A stretch of DNA of 64,000 nucleotides. Source: Lepidurus packardi. Its lineage: Eukaryota > Arthropoda > Branchiopoda > Notostraca > Triopsidae. Of the stretch, positions 23,111 to 32,742 are shown piece by piece; the first letter of the stretch is position 1; every line of letters starts with the position of its first letter. The stretch is from positions 61,001-125,000 of the forward strand of contig JAKZAN010000026.1 of NCBI GenBank assembly GCA_023053545.1. The letters run 5' to 3'. The position numbers and the translations under genes were made by a program. The notes below the pieces were generated by a model that worked only from the letters and a program-made list of their open reading frames with translations, did no database searches and was not told the DNA's origin.

Positions 23111-23147
23111 AGAGCTATCTACTAAGGGCCTTTGTAGATATAGCTCT
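23111..23147. repeat. Imperfect hairpin IV (copy B)
   Basis: Counterpart of 11053-11089. Confidence 0.65.
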
Positions 23148-23878
23148 GATTATTTTCTTCAGTAATAAAGTGCTAGTTCGAAATCGCGAATGAATTATAT
23201 TTAAAACATTCTAACATTTACAGTGTAACGCACAGTACAGCTGCTGGGAAAACCTCCCTCAATTCTGTATTTTCGTAAGATCTGTTTTGCTGAAAAAACA
23301 ATTAACTAAAACACTTACGCCTTACAATATAAATGAAAATAAGGCAGACCATTCTAAATTATACAATAGAAGTCGCTTTTTTATGCCCACCGCTGTGCTG
23401 CTTACCATTAACATTGATTAAGCGGCACTTGTTCGGCAACGTAGAAAAGGGAAGGATAAGCTACCTGCAGGCAAAGTGGGCGAACAAGATGGCCGAACAA
23501 GCCCCACCTTCTGGGATATTGACTTCAGGACAAAATCAAGTGTGGTCTACAATTATATTTTTGGAAAATCGGAGGTAACAGATAAAATTCTGAAAAAAAT
23601 TACTGTGGGAAAGGAACATGTGTCTAGTTAACCACAATATGCAGGGTTGATTTAATTTTTATTTAAACACTATACTTTCTACAAAACATGTCGTTTAACT
23701 CTAAAATATCTTTTACATTAACAGTTATTTCACTGTCCGACATTCGTGACGGGTGCCTACTCCAACGTTCTACAAAATAGAAAAAGAACGGTTTAGTTAC
23801 GTGAACGCGTGGATTTTCCAAAATTAAAATTCTAAAAAACACCCGATGTCAAGTCGCAATACACAAAAAGTGAAAGGT
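23148..23878. other. Module right arm (copy B), no convincing gene
   Basis: Equivalent of 11090-11820. The 81-codon ORF at 23333-23578 has no supporting features. Confidence 0.4.
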
Positions 23879-23897
23879 CGACCGGCCTCCCTATAGG

Positions 23898-24361
23898 CTT
23901 GTTTTGGAAATTCTTCCTCGCATGCTCATGGGGCAAAAGAAGGATAGGAACGCATGGAGACATTTATTTGACATACGAGAGGTAACTGAACGTTTCTTTG
24001 GTTGAGAAGTCTGTGTAACATTGTTTTCTCTTTTTGAAAGGAATCCGCAAACCTGCTTGATTCAGTTTCTGAAATAAAAAGGGGTCCACCTTTTATAATT
24101 GCAGTGGGATCCGACTTATCAGTAGTTGTGGATGGGAGTGAACCCATCTACATCGGTAATAGCTCAGCAGAAGCAGTAACAGTATTGATGGCGGCGTATT
24201 ACGTCTTTAACATAAAATACTCCTCTTACGTGAAGCCAACTCTATTATTTCTACAATCGGAATGCCTCGGATTTCAAGATAAGGAAACGCAAATGTGCGT
24301 TTCGCTGGTATCGTTCTTGCCTTTCCTCACAGAGGCAAAAGCATGTCTCGAAAGTCCGTAG
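23898..24361 (+). pseudogene. 3' end (two exons) of an unrecognised gene, truncated by the module edge
   Basis: The frame opens at 23898 (LVLEILPRMLMGQKKDR...), ends at the donor GAG|GTAACT (exon to 23981), crosses a 59-bp intron with acceptor CTTTTTGAAAG, and continues from 24041 to a TAG at 24359-24361. The joined frame reads through FDIRE|ESANLLDSVSEI and into AAYYVFNIKY, VKPTLLFLQSE and KETQMCV. It has no in-frame stops and good splice signals, so it is real coding sequence. I recognise no named family. The start of the frame coincides with the end of module copy B, so the 5' exons are missing here and the gene is probably non-functional. The tiny intron matches those of the HES genes downstream. 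Confidence 0.65.
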
Positions 24362-24479
24362 TCATCCGCCTGGAGTTTCCAATGTTTGTTGTTTCCTAAT
24401 GTTTCCTAGGTTCTCATGTTCTAATGTTCGTAAAACATCGTTGTACGTTTTGTACGTTTGTATTTTTACGTTTATGGTT

Positions 24480-24536
24480 TATTTGTAATTAAGCTTATTT
24501 TTTGTTGTTTGTTTTGTTGTTTGTTTTGTTGTTTGC
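24480..24536. repeat. TTTGTTGT microsatellite
   Basis: A short run of TTGTTGTTTGTTTTG-type repeats. Confidence 0.7.
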
Positions 24537-24601
24537 AACACAAAATGACAAAAAAAGAAATAAATGAATTTCCCTTACTGCACATTAAGGTTTACGTTAT
24601 T

Positions 24602-24776
24602 GAAGCCCGAGTACTTCTAGAAGTGGAGTTTCCGAAGTGCACTTTTAAAAGCCCAATGACTTCAAAAAGTGAAGATTTCAAACTGCAATTTTAGAAGCCA
24701 GACTGCTTCTAAAACTGCAGATTCGAAGGTTCACTTTTAGAAGCTCGACGACTTCTAAAAGTGCAGTTCGGAAACT
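24602..24776. repeat. Tandem array of about 47-bp hairpin units
   Basis: Four diverged units (about 24602, 24635, 24682, 24729). Each has the dyad CTTTTAGAAG-spacer-CTTCTAAAAG bordered by ACTGCA or AGTGCA, so every unit can fold into a stem. The third and fourth are best preserved. No gene. Confidence 0.75.
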
Positions 24777-24895
24777 GCTGTTGTTGGGAGGGTGCTGCAG
24801 TCGGAAAAAAGTGAGAAGAAAACACTGCACTTTCGTTTACCCGTTTTTCGTGGACGTTTTTCTCCACAAATCGCAGAAGTTTTTTAACAGTGTAT

Positions 24896-25050
24896 AGTAA
24901 ACAACTTAATAGCATCTGCAAATGGTTGTAAAAACCCTGCAAGGCCAACTCTATTTGGACCTTTGCTTAATTGAATATACCCTAGCAGCTTTCGCTAAAA
25001 AAAAACAAGAAAGCAACTCCAACTAACCCCCGATATTAAATAACTTATTT
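24896..25050 (-). pseudogene. nad1: nad1 N-terminal fragment (NUMT)
   Basis: Minus-strand codons read GLVGVAFL, then after a frameshift in a T-run [14 protein letters not shown] and [16 protein letters not shown], the highly conserved start of NADH dehydrogenase subunit 1. The remainder of the gene is absent. This is the left boundary of the NUMT. Confidence 0.9.
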
Positions 25051-25076
25051 AAAAAAACATCCCTCATAAGCTGAGG

Positions 25077-25140
25077 TACTAATTGTGATATATTCACATA
25101 AATAGATTCTAAATCTATCACACTTCTCTGCCAAATTAGT
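25077..25140 (-). pseudogene. trnL1: mt tRNA-Leu(CUN), anticodon TAG (NUMT)
   Basis: A 7-bp acceptor stem (ACTAATT/AATTAGT), an anticodon arm GATAGATTTAGAATCTAT and a position between nad1 and rrnL identify trnL1. The cloverleaf is well preserved. Confidence 0.85.
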
Positions 25141-26150
25141 AAATAATATTAATAATATTCTTATTATAAAGCCTCACTTTCTTCATTTAATCTTTTCGTA
25201 CTAAAATGAAATAAAAAAATTTGAAGATAGAAACCAACCTGGCTCACGCCGGTTTGAACTCAGATCATGTAAGAATTTAAAAGTCGAACAGACTTTCCTT
25301 TATAACAGCTGCGCCATAAGGACATCTTAATCCATCATCGAGGTCGCAAACCTTCTCATCGATAAGAACTCTCCGAAAAAATTACGCTGTTATCCCTAGG
25401 GTAACTTAGTCTTATAAACCAAAATCAAGGGTCATTATATTTCTATAAAATCATATTTATTATTAAAAAGAGATCTATATTTCTTTCAGTCGCCCCAACA
25501 CAATATTTATTTATAATAAGCCGTAACTAACCAATCTTTTTATTATAAATCCATATAAAGATCCATAGGGTCTTATCGTCCCTCAAAGTTATTTAAGCTT
25601 TTTCACTTCAAAATAAAATTCAAATTTTACAATAGAGACAGAAATTTTCTCGTTCATACCAGCCTTCATACCAGCCTTCATTTAAAAGACTTGATTATGC
25701 TACCTTCGCACGGTCAGAATCCCGCGGCCATTTAAAACAATTCATAGAGCAGGCTATACCTTGTATTATATCACAAGGAGATGTTTTGGATAAAGAGGCG
25801 AAAAATAGGTTTGCCGAGTTCCTTAATTGTAATTCACAAATTAAATTCTTTGTAATAATATTCTATTCATAGCTATATTATTTAAATTCTTATTAAAATT
25901 TAGTATTTATCCTAATATAAAAATGTGAATTTTTAACAAAAATTATTTCATAACAAATGTACATTATAACATTATTTTAAATTATCGCTATTTCTAAGCA
26001 TAAAAACATAACTTATTTTCTATAAATTACACAAAATTATTAATAGGGTCCGAAACTAATCCCTCAAACCCTAACCTTTATATTACCTTCACTACTAACT
26101 TAGATAAAAATAAACAAAAAAGTAAAGTAAATTTATTTCTTAGGAAACCA
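25141..26150 (-). pseudogene. rrnL: mt 16S rRNA (rrnL), 5'-truncated (NUMT)
   Basis: The complement contains the conserved 3' half of large-subunit mt rRNA, including the peptidyl-transferase region (GCTGTTATCCCTAGGGTAA on the plus strand near 25388) and CGCCGGTTTGAACTCAGATC near 25247. Similarity fades after about 26150. About 1.0 kb of an expected 1.3 kb is present; trnV and rrnS do not follow. Confidence 0.9.
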
Positions 26151-26163
26151 AATATCAAAGAAA

Positions 26164-26226
26164 CCGATTAATGTTTTTTTTAAATAGTTTTTAAATATTA
26201 ATCGGCATAGGCAATAGCCTATTGCC
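26164..26226. repeat. Two short inverted repeats beside the rrnL end
   Basis: CCGATTAAT...ATTAATCGG (26164-26205) is followed by the perfect palindrome GGCAATAGCCTATTGCC (26210-26226), at the junction between rrnL and the retrotransposon. Confidence 0.7.
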
Positions 26227-26342
26227 AATCTATATATTAGTAGCTTGATGTACAAAACTTAACAACATTGAGCTAAATTACAGGGGGGGGGGGGGGAGGG
26301 GAGGGAAGAAGGTAGGGAAAGGGAGGGTTTGTTGAAGGAAAT

Positions 26343-26591
26343 TTAGTGTGGCGAAAATTTCGATGTTGCAGAGGCACGCTTGAATGCTAGCATAAGTTCA
26401 TGAACTGCTGAAAAAAGCTTGGGATTCGTCTTGGCTGAGTTGAAATGATGGCCCACCCGGCAGTGTTGCCTGATTAGTTGGGCTCTTTCTTTATTGAACA
26501 AGCGGCAATGTATCAGAATGTGATGCAGGTCTTGAATTGTGTTATCTGGGCATGGGCAATGATTAGAGGTAGTTTTCTTCATCCTATACAA
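26343..26591 (-). pseudogene. Retrotransposon C-terminal zinc-knuckle fragment
   Basis: An 82-codon frame has the spacing C-P-C-P-(9)-L-H-H-I-L-I-H-C typical of the CCHC-like tail of Jockey/I/R1-type elements, corresponding to residues near 37460-37560 of the other copy. Truncated and non-functional. Confidence 0.8.
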
Positions 26592-26823
26592 GTAACTAAG
26601 GGTGGGGAAATGTGTAGATCGGACTTGTATTATACAGCTTATTACGCTTTTCGGGAGCTTTAAATTGCAGATGGGTTTTCCGTCAGGTACTATTCCTAGA
26701 TGTAGTAGGTGATGGGCTGAGGAGGAGTTTTTCCAATCTTTGTTCCACTCTTCGTATCAAGCTTTCCCAATAAGGAGTTTTGCCTCTCTTGGTGGTGGTG
26801 TTGGTTCGCCCAGTTTGTCTTTT

Positions 26824-27239
26824 CAACACGTTCTCCGGATTTAGTTACCAACATACGTAATGTATCCCGGAGTTAAAAATTTACACTAGTGTGTCACTGT
26901 CTAACAATGAATTTTTATTTTTTTCAGCTGGTGGAGTGAAAGTGCAAGTTTTAACGTTTCTCATCAACTTTCGTTGATGAGAATCGTTAACCTAACCTAA
27001 CCTAAGCTAACCTAATCTAACCTAACCTAAGCTAACCTAATCTAACCTAAGTAAACCTATAACCTAACCTCTAACCTAAGCTAACCTATCCTAACCTAAA
27101 CTAATTCATTTCCAATCCAACAACAATTTTCAACTCGAGTTACACCCATTTGTCATTCCTTTTCCGGAGAACGTTTTGCAACAATAATACACACTAGTGT
27201 CAATTTTATCTCCGAGTTCCGAAACTGGAGAACCTGTTG
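26824..27239. mobile_element. 416-bp non-autonomous DNA transposon with 8-bp TSD
   Basis: The ends CAACACGTTCTCC and GGAGAACCTGTTG are inverted repeats (12 of 13 match), flanked by identical TGTCTTTT (26816-26823 and 27240-27247). An 8-bp duplication fits the hAT or P superfamilies. The interior has CACTAGTG palindromes, a hairpin TTCTCATCAAC...GTTGATGAGAA (about 26956-26982) and CCTAA repeats. It inserted into the retrotransposon, so it is the youngest of the nested layers. Confidence 0.85.
26993..27108. repeat. Degenerate CCTAA (TTAGG-type) tandem repeats
   Basis: About 115 bp of CCTAA, GCTAA and TCTAA units inside the 416-bp element. They resemble arthropod telomere repeats but are interstitial and degenerate. 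Confidence 0.8.
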
Positions 27240-27633
27240 TGTCTTTTAGGAGGTTTGATAAGCGCGCTCTGCATGTCGTATATCTCTGAGGCGTTATGTT
27301 TTTTTTTTTGTAGTAGTAGGGGTTTCAACAAGTTGACGGGATGCCGCAAAACGGAGTGCCCTCTCTTTTGCTAGGAGAGACAGTGGCATTATGCCGGTTT
27401 CAATTTCCAGAGTTGAAGTAGGGGTCGTTCGTAACGCACCCGTAATGATAAGAAGGGCTTGTCGGTGTAAGGTATTAAGGAGTTTGAAAGGTGTTGTGGC
27501 AATGTTCGACCAAGCTGGGAATGCATAGAGGAGTTTCGAGTAAATTGTAGCTGTTGATAAGCATTTGAGTTGTCGGCACGAAACTGATCTGTTCTTAGCA
27601 ATTGTCCGAATACAATGCAGTGGCTTCAGTGAT

Positions 27634-28122
27634 TATTTCATCAATTAACCATATTGGTTGATTACTACTTGCCTCCTTAATTAATAATTCAGTTATATGA
27701 ATCTATTTTCCTGTTTATGTAATTATCCTATTCTCTGTAACTCAATTATTTAATTTATACCAACTAATTTCTATAATTCAGATTAATTTTAATCACTCTT
27801 TAAACCCCACGATTAAGTTACTACTCTCCTCAAATACACTCTCCCTTGGAAGGTTACCACCTTTTTAGGATTTATACCAAAATGACTTATTATCAAAAAT
27901 GCCAGTACTGCAATAATAATCTTTAGATTAATAATTTTAATTATCTCCACTCTATTTACTCTTTATTACTATTTACGAATCTCATTTAATAGAAATATTT
28001 TATACAGAAAAATTATATGAAATAAGAAACTAAACTACAATTTAACAAATCTCACTATTTTTTTACCCTTCTTTTGTATTTGAGGCTTACTTTTATGCAA
28101 TTGATCTTATTTAATATAATTA
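27634..28122 (+). pseudogene. nad2: nad2 C-terminal part (NUMT)
   Basis: With the mitochondrial code the frame reads SSINHIGWLL and TLSLGGLPPFLGFMPKWLI, both hallmarks of NADH dehydrogenase subunit 2. The N-terminal part is replaced by the retrotransposon. It runs into trnW. Confidence 0.9.
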
Positions 28123-28187
28123 AAAATTTTAAGTTAAATAATCTATAAGCCTTCAAAGCTTAAATTAAGAAAATTTCTTAGATTTTA
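28123..28187 (+). pseudogene. trnW: mt tRNA-Trp, anticodon TCA (NUMT)
   Basis: Acceptor AAAATTT/AGATTTT with one wobble; anticodon loop CTTCAAA in a TAAGC stem; lies between nad2 and trnC as expected. Confidence 0.85.
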
Positions 28188-28243
28188 GCCACGTTGCATC
28201 TTAAGATTTGCACTCTCAAATTTTTTTTAAACTATAAAATAAT
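28188..28243 (-). pseudogene. trnC: mt tRNA-Cys, anticodon GCA (NUMT)
   Basis: The complement has GAGAGTGCAAATC around the anticodon and lies between trnW and trnY. The acceptor stem is poorly preserved, so the ends are approximate. Confidence 0.65.
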
Positions 28244-28307
28244 TAATATAGGAGTGTATCAAACTCATAATTAGATTTACAGTCTAATACTTTTATCAGC
28301 CACTATA

Positions 28308-28309
<2 letters not shown>
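28244..28309 (-). pseudogene. trnY: mt tRNA-Tyr, anticodon GTA (NUMT)
   Basis: A 7-bp acceptor AATATAG/CTATATT, anticodon arm TTAGACTGTAAATCTAA, adjacent to the cox1 start. Confidence 0.85.
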
Positions 28310-29555
<1,246 letters not shown>

Positions 29556-29560
<5 letters not shown>

Positions 29561-29623
29561 AATGGCAGGTAAGTGCAATGGATTTAAGCTCCATACATGA
29601 GAATGAAATTTTCTCTTTCAGAG
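29556..29623 (+). pseudogene. trnL2: mt tRNA-Leu(UUR), anticodon TAA (NUMT)
   Basis: ATGGCAGGTAAGTGC, then the anticodon arm AATGGATTTAAGCTCCAT. Its position between cox1 and cox2 is the pancrustacean marker arrangement. Confidence 0.9.
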
Positions 29624-29627
29624 CCTA

Positions 29628-30339
29628 ATGGCAACATGACTTCAGTTGGGGTGTCAAGACGGTGCTTCACCTTTAATAGAACAATTAATTTTCTTTCATG
29701 ACCACGCAATATTAGTGTTAATCCTTATCACTATTTGAGTGGGTTATTTTATAAGAAGACTCTATTTTATAAGAATTTAACTCTTTCACCAATCGATATT
29801 TACTAGACGGCCAATTAACTGAAATCATCTGAACTGTATTCTCAGCTTTAATTTTAATTTCTATTGCCCTTCTTTCTTTACGACTTTTGTATTTACTCGA
29901 CGAAGTAAATGCACGCTCTTTAACTATTAAGGCTATAGGTCATCAATGCATTGATGCTTTATGTGCATTGAGTACTCATATCTTCAATATCATGATATTG
30001 AAGATATGAGTACTCAGATTTTACTGGTGTTGAATTCGACTCTTACATAATCCCCACCCAAGGTTTACTATTAAATGACTTCCGCTTATTAGATGTTAAC
30101 AATCGATTAGTAGTACCATTTCATACTCAAATTCGTCTATTAGTAAGTGCAGCTGATGTTTTGCACTCTTGAGCAGATGCCATCCCGGGACGACTAAATC
30201 AACTCAGTCTATTTATTAATCGTCCAGGATTATTTTTTGGGCAGTGTTCAGGAATTTGTAGAGCCAACCACAGCTTTATACCTATTATAATTGAGAGTAT
30301 TAACACACAAAATTTTCTATATTGAATCTCTTCTAATTA
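29628..30339 (+). pseudogene. cox2: cox2 disrupted by a palindromic insertion (NUMT)
   Basis: MATWLQLGCQDGASPLMEQL opens the frame; RSLTIKAMGHQ precedes an insertion of about 46 bp, after which [17 protein letters not shown] resumes. The frame ends FLYWISSN and TAA. A further indel lies near 29750-29780. The insertion is out of frame. Otherwise the gene is nearly full length. Confidence 0.93.
29969..30016. repeat. 48-bp perfect palindrome in cox2
   Basis: 24-bp arms without a loop, with centre ATCATGAT. The right arm (29993-30016) is native cox2 coding sequence; the left arm is its exact inverted copy and does not belong to cox2. Confidence 0.97.
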
Positions 30340-30340
30340 A

Positions 30341-30410
30341 CATAAGATGGCTGAAAGGAAGCATGAGTCTCTTAAACTCAAATATAACAAATCACTGTTC
30401 TTTCTTATGA
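30341..30410 (+). pseudogene. trnK: mt tRNA-Lys, anticodon CTT (NUMT)
   Basis: Acceptor CATAAGA/TCTTATG; anticodon arm GAGTCTCTTAAACTC; follows cox2. Confidence 0.88.
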
Positions 30411-30473
30411 AGAAATCTGGTTTAAATAAAAACGTAAGCTTGTCAAGCTTAAGTAGTCTTAAGACGATGTCTA
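30411..30473 (+). pseudogene. trnD: mt tRNA-Asp, anticodon GTC (NUMT)
   Basis: Acceptor AGAAATC/GATGTCT (one mismatch); anticodon arm AAGCTTGTCAAGCTT; precedes atp8. Confidence 0.85.
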
Positions 30474-30600
30474 TTCCCATAAATAGCCCCTCTAAATTGA
30501 CTAGGTTTGTTTATCTTATTTATTCTAATTTACTTCATAACAATTAGCTTTATCTATTTCCATTTGAACTGTTTTCATAATTCACAAATAATATGAACCC
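30467..30600 (+). pseudogene. atp8: atp8, frameshifted (NUMT)
   Basis: The start is IPMNSPSKLTSFVYLIY. A frameshift precedes ISFIYFHLNCFHNSQ near the end. Overlaps the start of atp6, as is usual. Confidence 0.75.
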
Positions 30601-31145
30601 ACTTTGTGTGATCACAAATAATACACTCCCTCTACACTGAATTTAAAACATTATTAAATTTTCATTCAATAGGAAGAACTCTAATATTTATTAGTCTATT
30701 TATTTTTACTGTGTTTAATAATTTCTTAGGGTTATTCCCATATATTTTTACAAGTACAAGCCACCTTTCTATAACACTAGCTCAATCCCTTCCCTTGTGA
30801 ATTAGATTTATATGCTACGGATGAATTAACCACACACGACATATATTTGCTCATCTAGTACCACAAGGTACTCCTTCTATCCTCATACCTTTTATAGTAT
30901 GGATTGAAACGATTAGAAATTTAAGCCGGCCCGGGACATTAGCAGTACGTCTGGCTGCAAACATAATTGCGGGGCATTTGTTATTAAACCTTTTAGGAAA
31001 CTAGGGGCCTAATAATTCAAGTTTAATCGTAACCCTATTAATTCCAACTCAAATATTACTGCTAACTTTAGAATCAGCAGTAGGTGTAAGTCAAGCTTAT
31101 GTGTTTGCCATCCTAAGTACACTATATTCGAGTGAGACACAATAA
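30592..31145 (+). pseudogene. atp6: atp6 lacking its N-terminal part (NUMT)
   Basis: After a disturbed start the frame reads [48 protein letters not shown] and [22 protein letters not shown] follows LLGN; the frame otherwise continues to the TAA overlapping cox3. Roughly 30-40 N-terminal codons are missing. Confidence 0.9.
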
Positions 31146-31931
31146 TGATCATAAAAAGAAATCAACCTTTTCATTTAGTAGATCAAAGCCCATGACCCAT
31201 TCTGGGTGCACTAGGGGCTATAATTTTAACTACAGGAATTGCCCAATGATTCCACACATTCAATATTAATCTATTTTTGCTAGGACTAACTATTATTTTT
31301 TTAATTATACTTCAATGATGACGAGATATTACCCGCGAAGGAACTTTTCAAGGACATCATACATATTTAGTTACCTTGGGGCGCCGATGAGGAATAATCC
31401 TCTTTATTGTATCAGAAGTATTATTCTTCGCATCATTCTTTTGAGCATTTTTTCATAGCCGACTCGCTCCACGTGCCGAACTGGGGGCTTGCTGACCCCC
31501 AGCAGGTATTCAACCATTCAATCAAATTCTAATTCCTTTATTGAATACAGCTATTTTACTAGCGTCGGGGGTTGTAATTACATGGGCACACCATGGATTA
31601 ATAGAAAATAACCACTCCCAATGCAAGCAAGGTTTAACCCTAACTGTTTTACTAGGGGTTTACTTTACTATACTTCAAGCCTTTGAATACATCGAAGCAC
31701 CATTCACTATTGCTGATGGAGTTTACGGCTCTTCATTTTTTGTAGCTACTGGGTTTCATGGATTACATGTTTTAATTGGGACTAGATTTTTATTAGTTTG
31801 TTTACTACGACACCTAGCCCACCACTTTTCTAGTGAACACCATTTTGGATTTGAAGCTGCTGCTTGATATTGACATTTTGTAGATCTTGTATGATTATTT
31901 CTTTACATTTCGATCTACTGATGAGGAGGAT
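31145..31931 (+). pseudogene. cox3: cox3, nearly intact (NUMT)
   Basis: The frame runs from MIMKSNQPFHLVDQSPWP through [27 protein letters not shown] and [10 protein letters not shown] to SIYWWGG, with an incomplete T stop before trnG. Read with the mitochondrial code it is close to uninterrupted, the best-preserved protein gene of the NUMT. Confidence 0.93.
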
Positions 31932-31932
31932 G

Positions 31933-31999
31933 TTACTTTTTTAGTATATTGTATAATTGACTTCCAATCAATGACTTCCGTCTTTACGGAAAAAGTAAT
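31933..31999 (+). pseudogene. trnG: mt tRNA-Gly, anticodon TCC (NUMT)
   Basis: Acceptor TTACTTT/AAAGTAA; anticodon arm ATTGACTTCCAATCAAT; between cox3 and nad3. Confidence 0.9.
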
Positions 32000-32349
32000 C
32001 TTAACTATATATTCAATTTCATCATATTTTTTAGTGTAGTAATAATAATAATAATTGCAGCAGCTGGATTATAAAAAAAACATTCAGAGATCGAGAAAAA
32101 AGATCTCCTTTTGAATGTGGATTTGATCCCTTAGCCAATGCTCGTATTCCATTTTCTCTCCGTTTTTTTCTTGTGGCTATAATCTTTCTTATTTTTGATG
32201 TAGAAATCGAACTACTTTTACCTTTTGCATTCAACCCCTTAATTCTAAGAACTCCTTATTGAGGCTTCACTTTGTTATTTTTTATTCTAATTCTATGAAT
32301 AGGATTGTACCATGAATGAAACCAGGGGGCATTCGATTGATCGGGGTAG
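31998..32349 (+). pseudogene. nad3: nad3 (NUMT)
   Basis: [36 protein letters not shown] and YHEWNQGAFDWSG are diagnostic of NADH dehydrogenase subunit 3. The N-terminal part is disturbed in an AAT run near 32040. TAG stop at 32347-32349. Confidence 0.9.
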
Positions 32350-32409
32350 GGATGTAGTTAAACATAACATTTGGTTTGCATCCAAAAGGTACTATATTAG
32401 TCTTCCTTA
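32348..32409 (+). pseudogene. trnA: mt tRNA-Ala, anticodon TGC (NUMT)
   Basis: Anticodon arm ATTTGGTTTGCATCCAAAA. The acceptor stem has mismatches; the ends are approximate. Confidence 0.8.
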
Positions 32410-32410
32410 A

Positions 32411-32471
32411 GTTAGAAGCGAAAATATTGCATTTAGTTTCGACCTAAATTTATGGTTACTTAACCCTAACT
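32411..32471 (+). pseudogene. trnR: mt tRNA-Arg, anticodon TCG (NUMT)
   Basis: GTTAG...CTAAC acceptor; anticodon arm ATTTAGTTTCGACCTAAAT. Confidence 0.85.
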
Positions 32472-32473
32472 TA

Positions 32474-32543
32474 TTGATTGAAGCTAATGAAAAGCAAATC
32501 ACTGTTAATGATTATATAAGAAGTTTAATTCTTCTCAGTCAAG
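32474..32543 (+). pseudogene. trnN: mt tRNA-Asn, anticodon GTT (NUMT)
   Basis: Acceptor TTGATTG/CAGTCAA; anticodon GTT in AATCACTGTTAATGATT. Confidence 0.87.
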
Positions 32544-32609
32544 AGAATAATGGAAAAAACAGAGCTGCTAACTCTTGTTTTAAGCGGTTAAACTCCGTTT
32601 GTATTCTTG
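32543..32609 (+). pseudogene. trnS1: mt tRNA-Ser(AGN), anticodon GCT (NUMT)
   Basis: Acceptor GAGAATA/TATTCTT; anticodon arm CAGAGCTGCTAACTCTTG; no proper D arm, as is normal for this tRNA. Confidence 0.87.
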
Positions 32610-32677
32610 CCACTATAGTTTATTTAAAAAACGTTACATTTTCATTGTAAAAATAAAAAATATTAATTTTTAGTTGT
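32609..32677 (+). pseudogene. trnE: mt tRNA-Glu, anticodon TTC (NUMT)
   Basis: Anticodon arm GTTACATTTTCATTGTAAA; the D-stem region is ATAGTTTA. The acceptor stem is imperfect, so the ends are approximate. Confidence 0.8.
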
Positions 32678-32678
32678 A

Positions 32679-32742
32679 TGTTTTTAAATTCTAAAATTTC
32701 ATTAGCATCTTCAGTGCTACGCTCTACATAAGCTATAAAAAC
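32679..32742 (-). pseudogene. trnF: mt tRNA-Phe, anticodon GAA (NUMT)
   Basis: Acceptor GTTTTTA/TAAAAAC on the minus strand; anticodon arm TAGCACTGAAGATGCTA. A diverged second copy lies at 16178-16241. Confidence 0.9.

Larger units (their letters stand above)
20217..23894. repeat. Module copy B (partner of 7988-11836)
   Basis: Near-identical to copy A, with an intact 284-aa frame, a longer hairpin II and five 202-bp units. Similarity ends inside the left arm of palindrome V; the following sequence is a truncated host gene. Confidence 0.95.
26281..27633 (-). mobile_element. 5'-truncated non-LTR retrotransposon fragment in the NUMT
   Basis: The minus strand encodes the region after the reverse transcriptase: LLYAFPAWSNIA, LHRQALLIITGALRTTPT and GIMPLSLLAKERALRF near 27390-27560, and the C-terminal CPCP...H...C zinc-knuckle ORF at 26343-26591 ending at a stop. 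The same blocks occur in the other retrotransposon (35458-37992). A C/G homopolymer tract (26282-26295) lies downstream of the stop. The fragment replaces rrnS to nad2 and is interrupted by a 416-bp element. No catalytic RT motifs remain. Confidence 0.85.

Noticed and set aside
24104..24361. Independent small gene starting with GTG
   Set aside because: The frame continues upstream to a splice acceptor at 24040/24041 and joins an earlier exon; it is the last exon of a larger gene.
26993..27108. True telomere
   Set aside because: The CCTAA repeats are short, degenerate and enclosed in a transposon with target duplications.
31541..31867. 108-aa nuclear protein on the plus strand
   Set aside because: It is the second half of mitochondrial cox3 read between TGA tryptophan codons.
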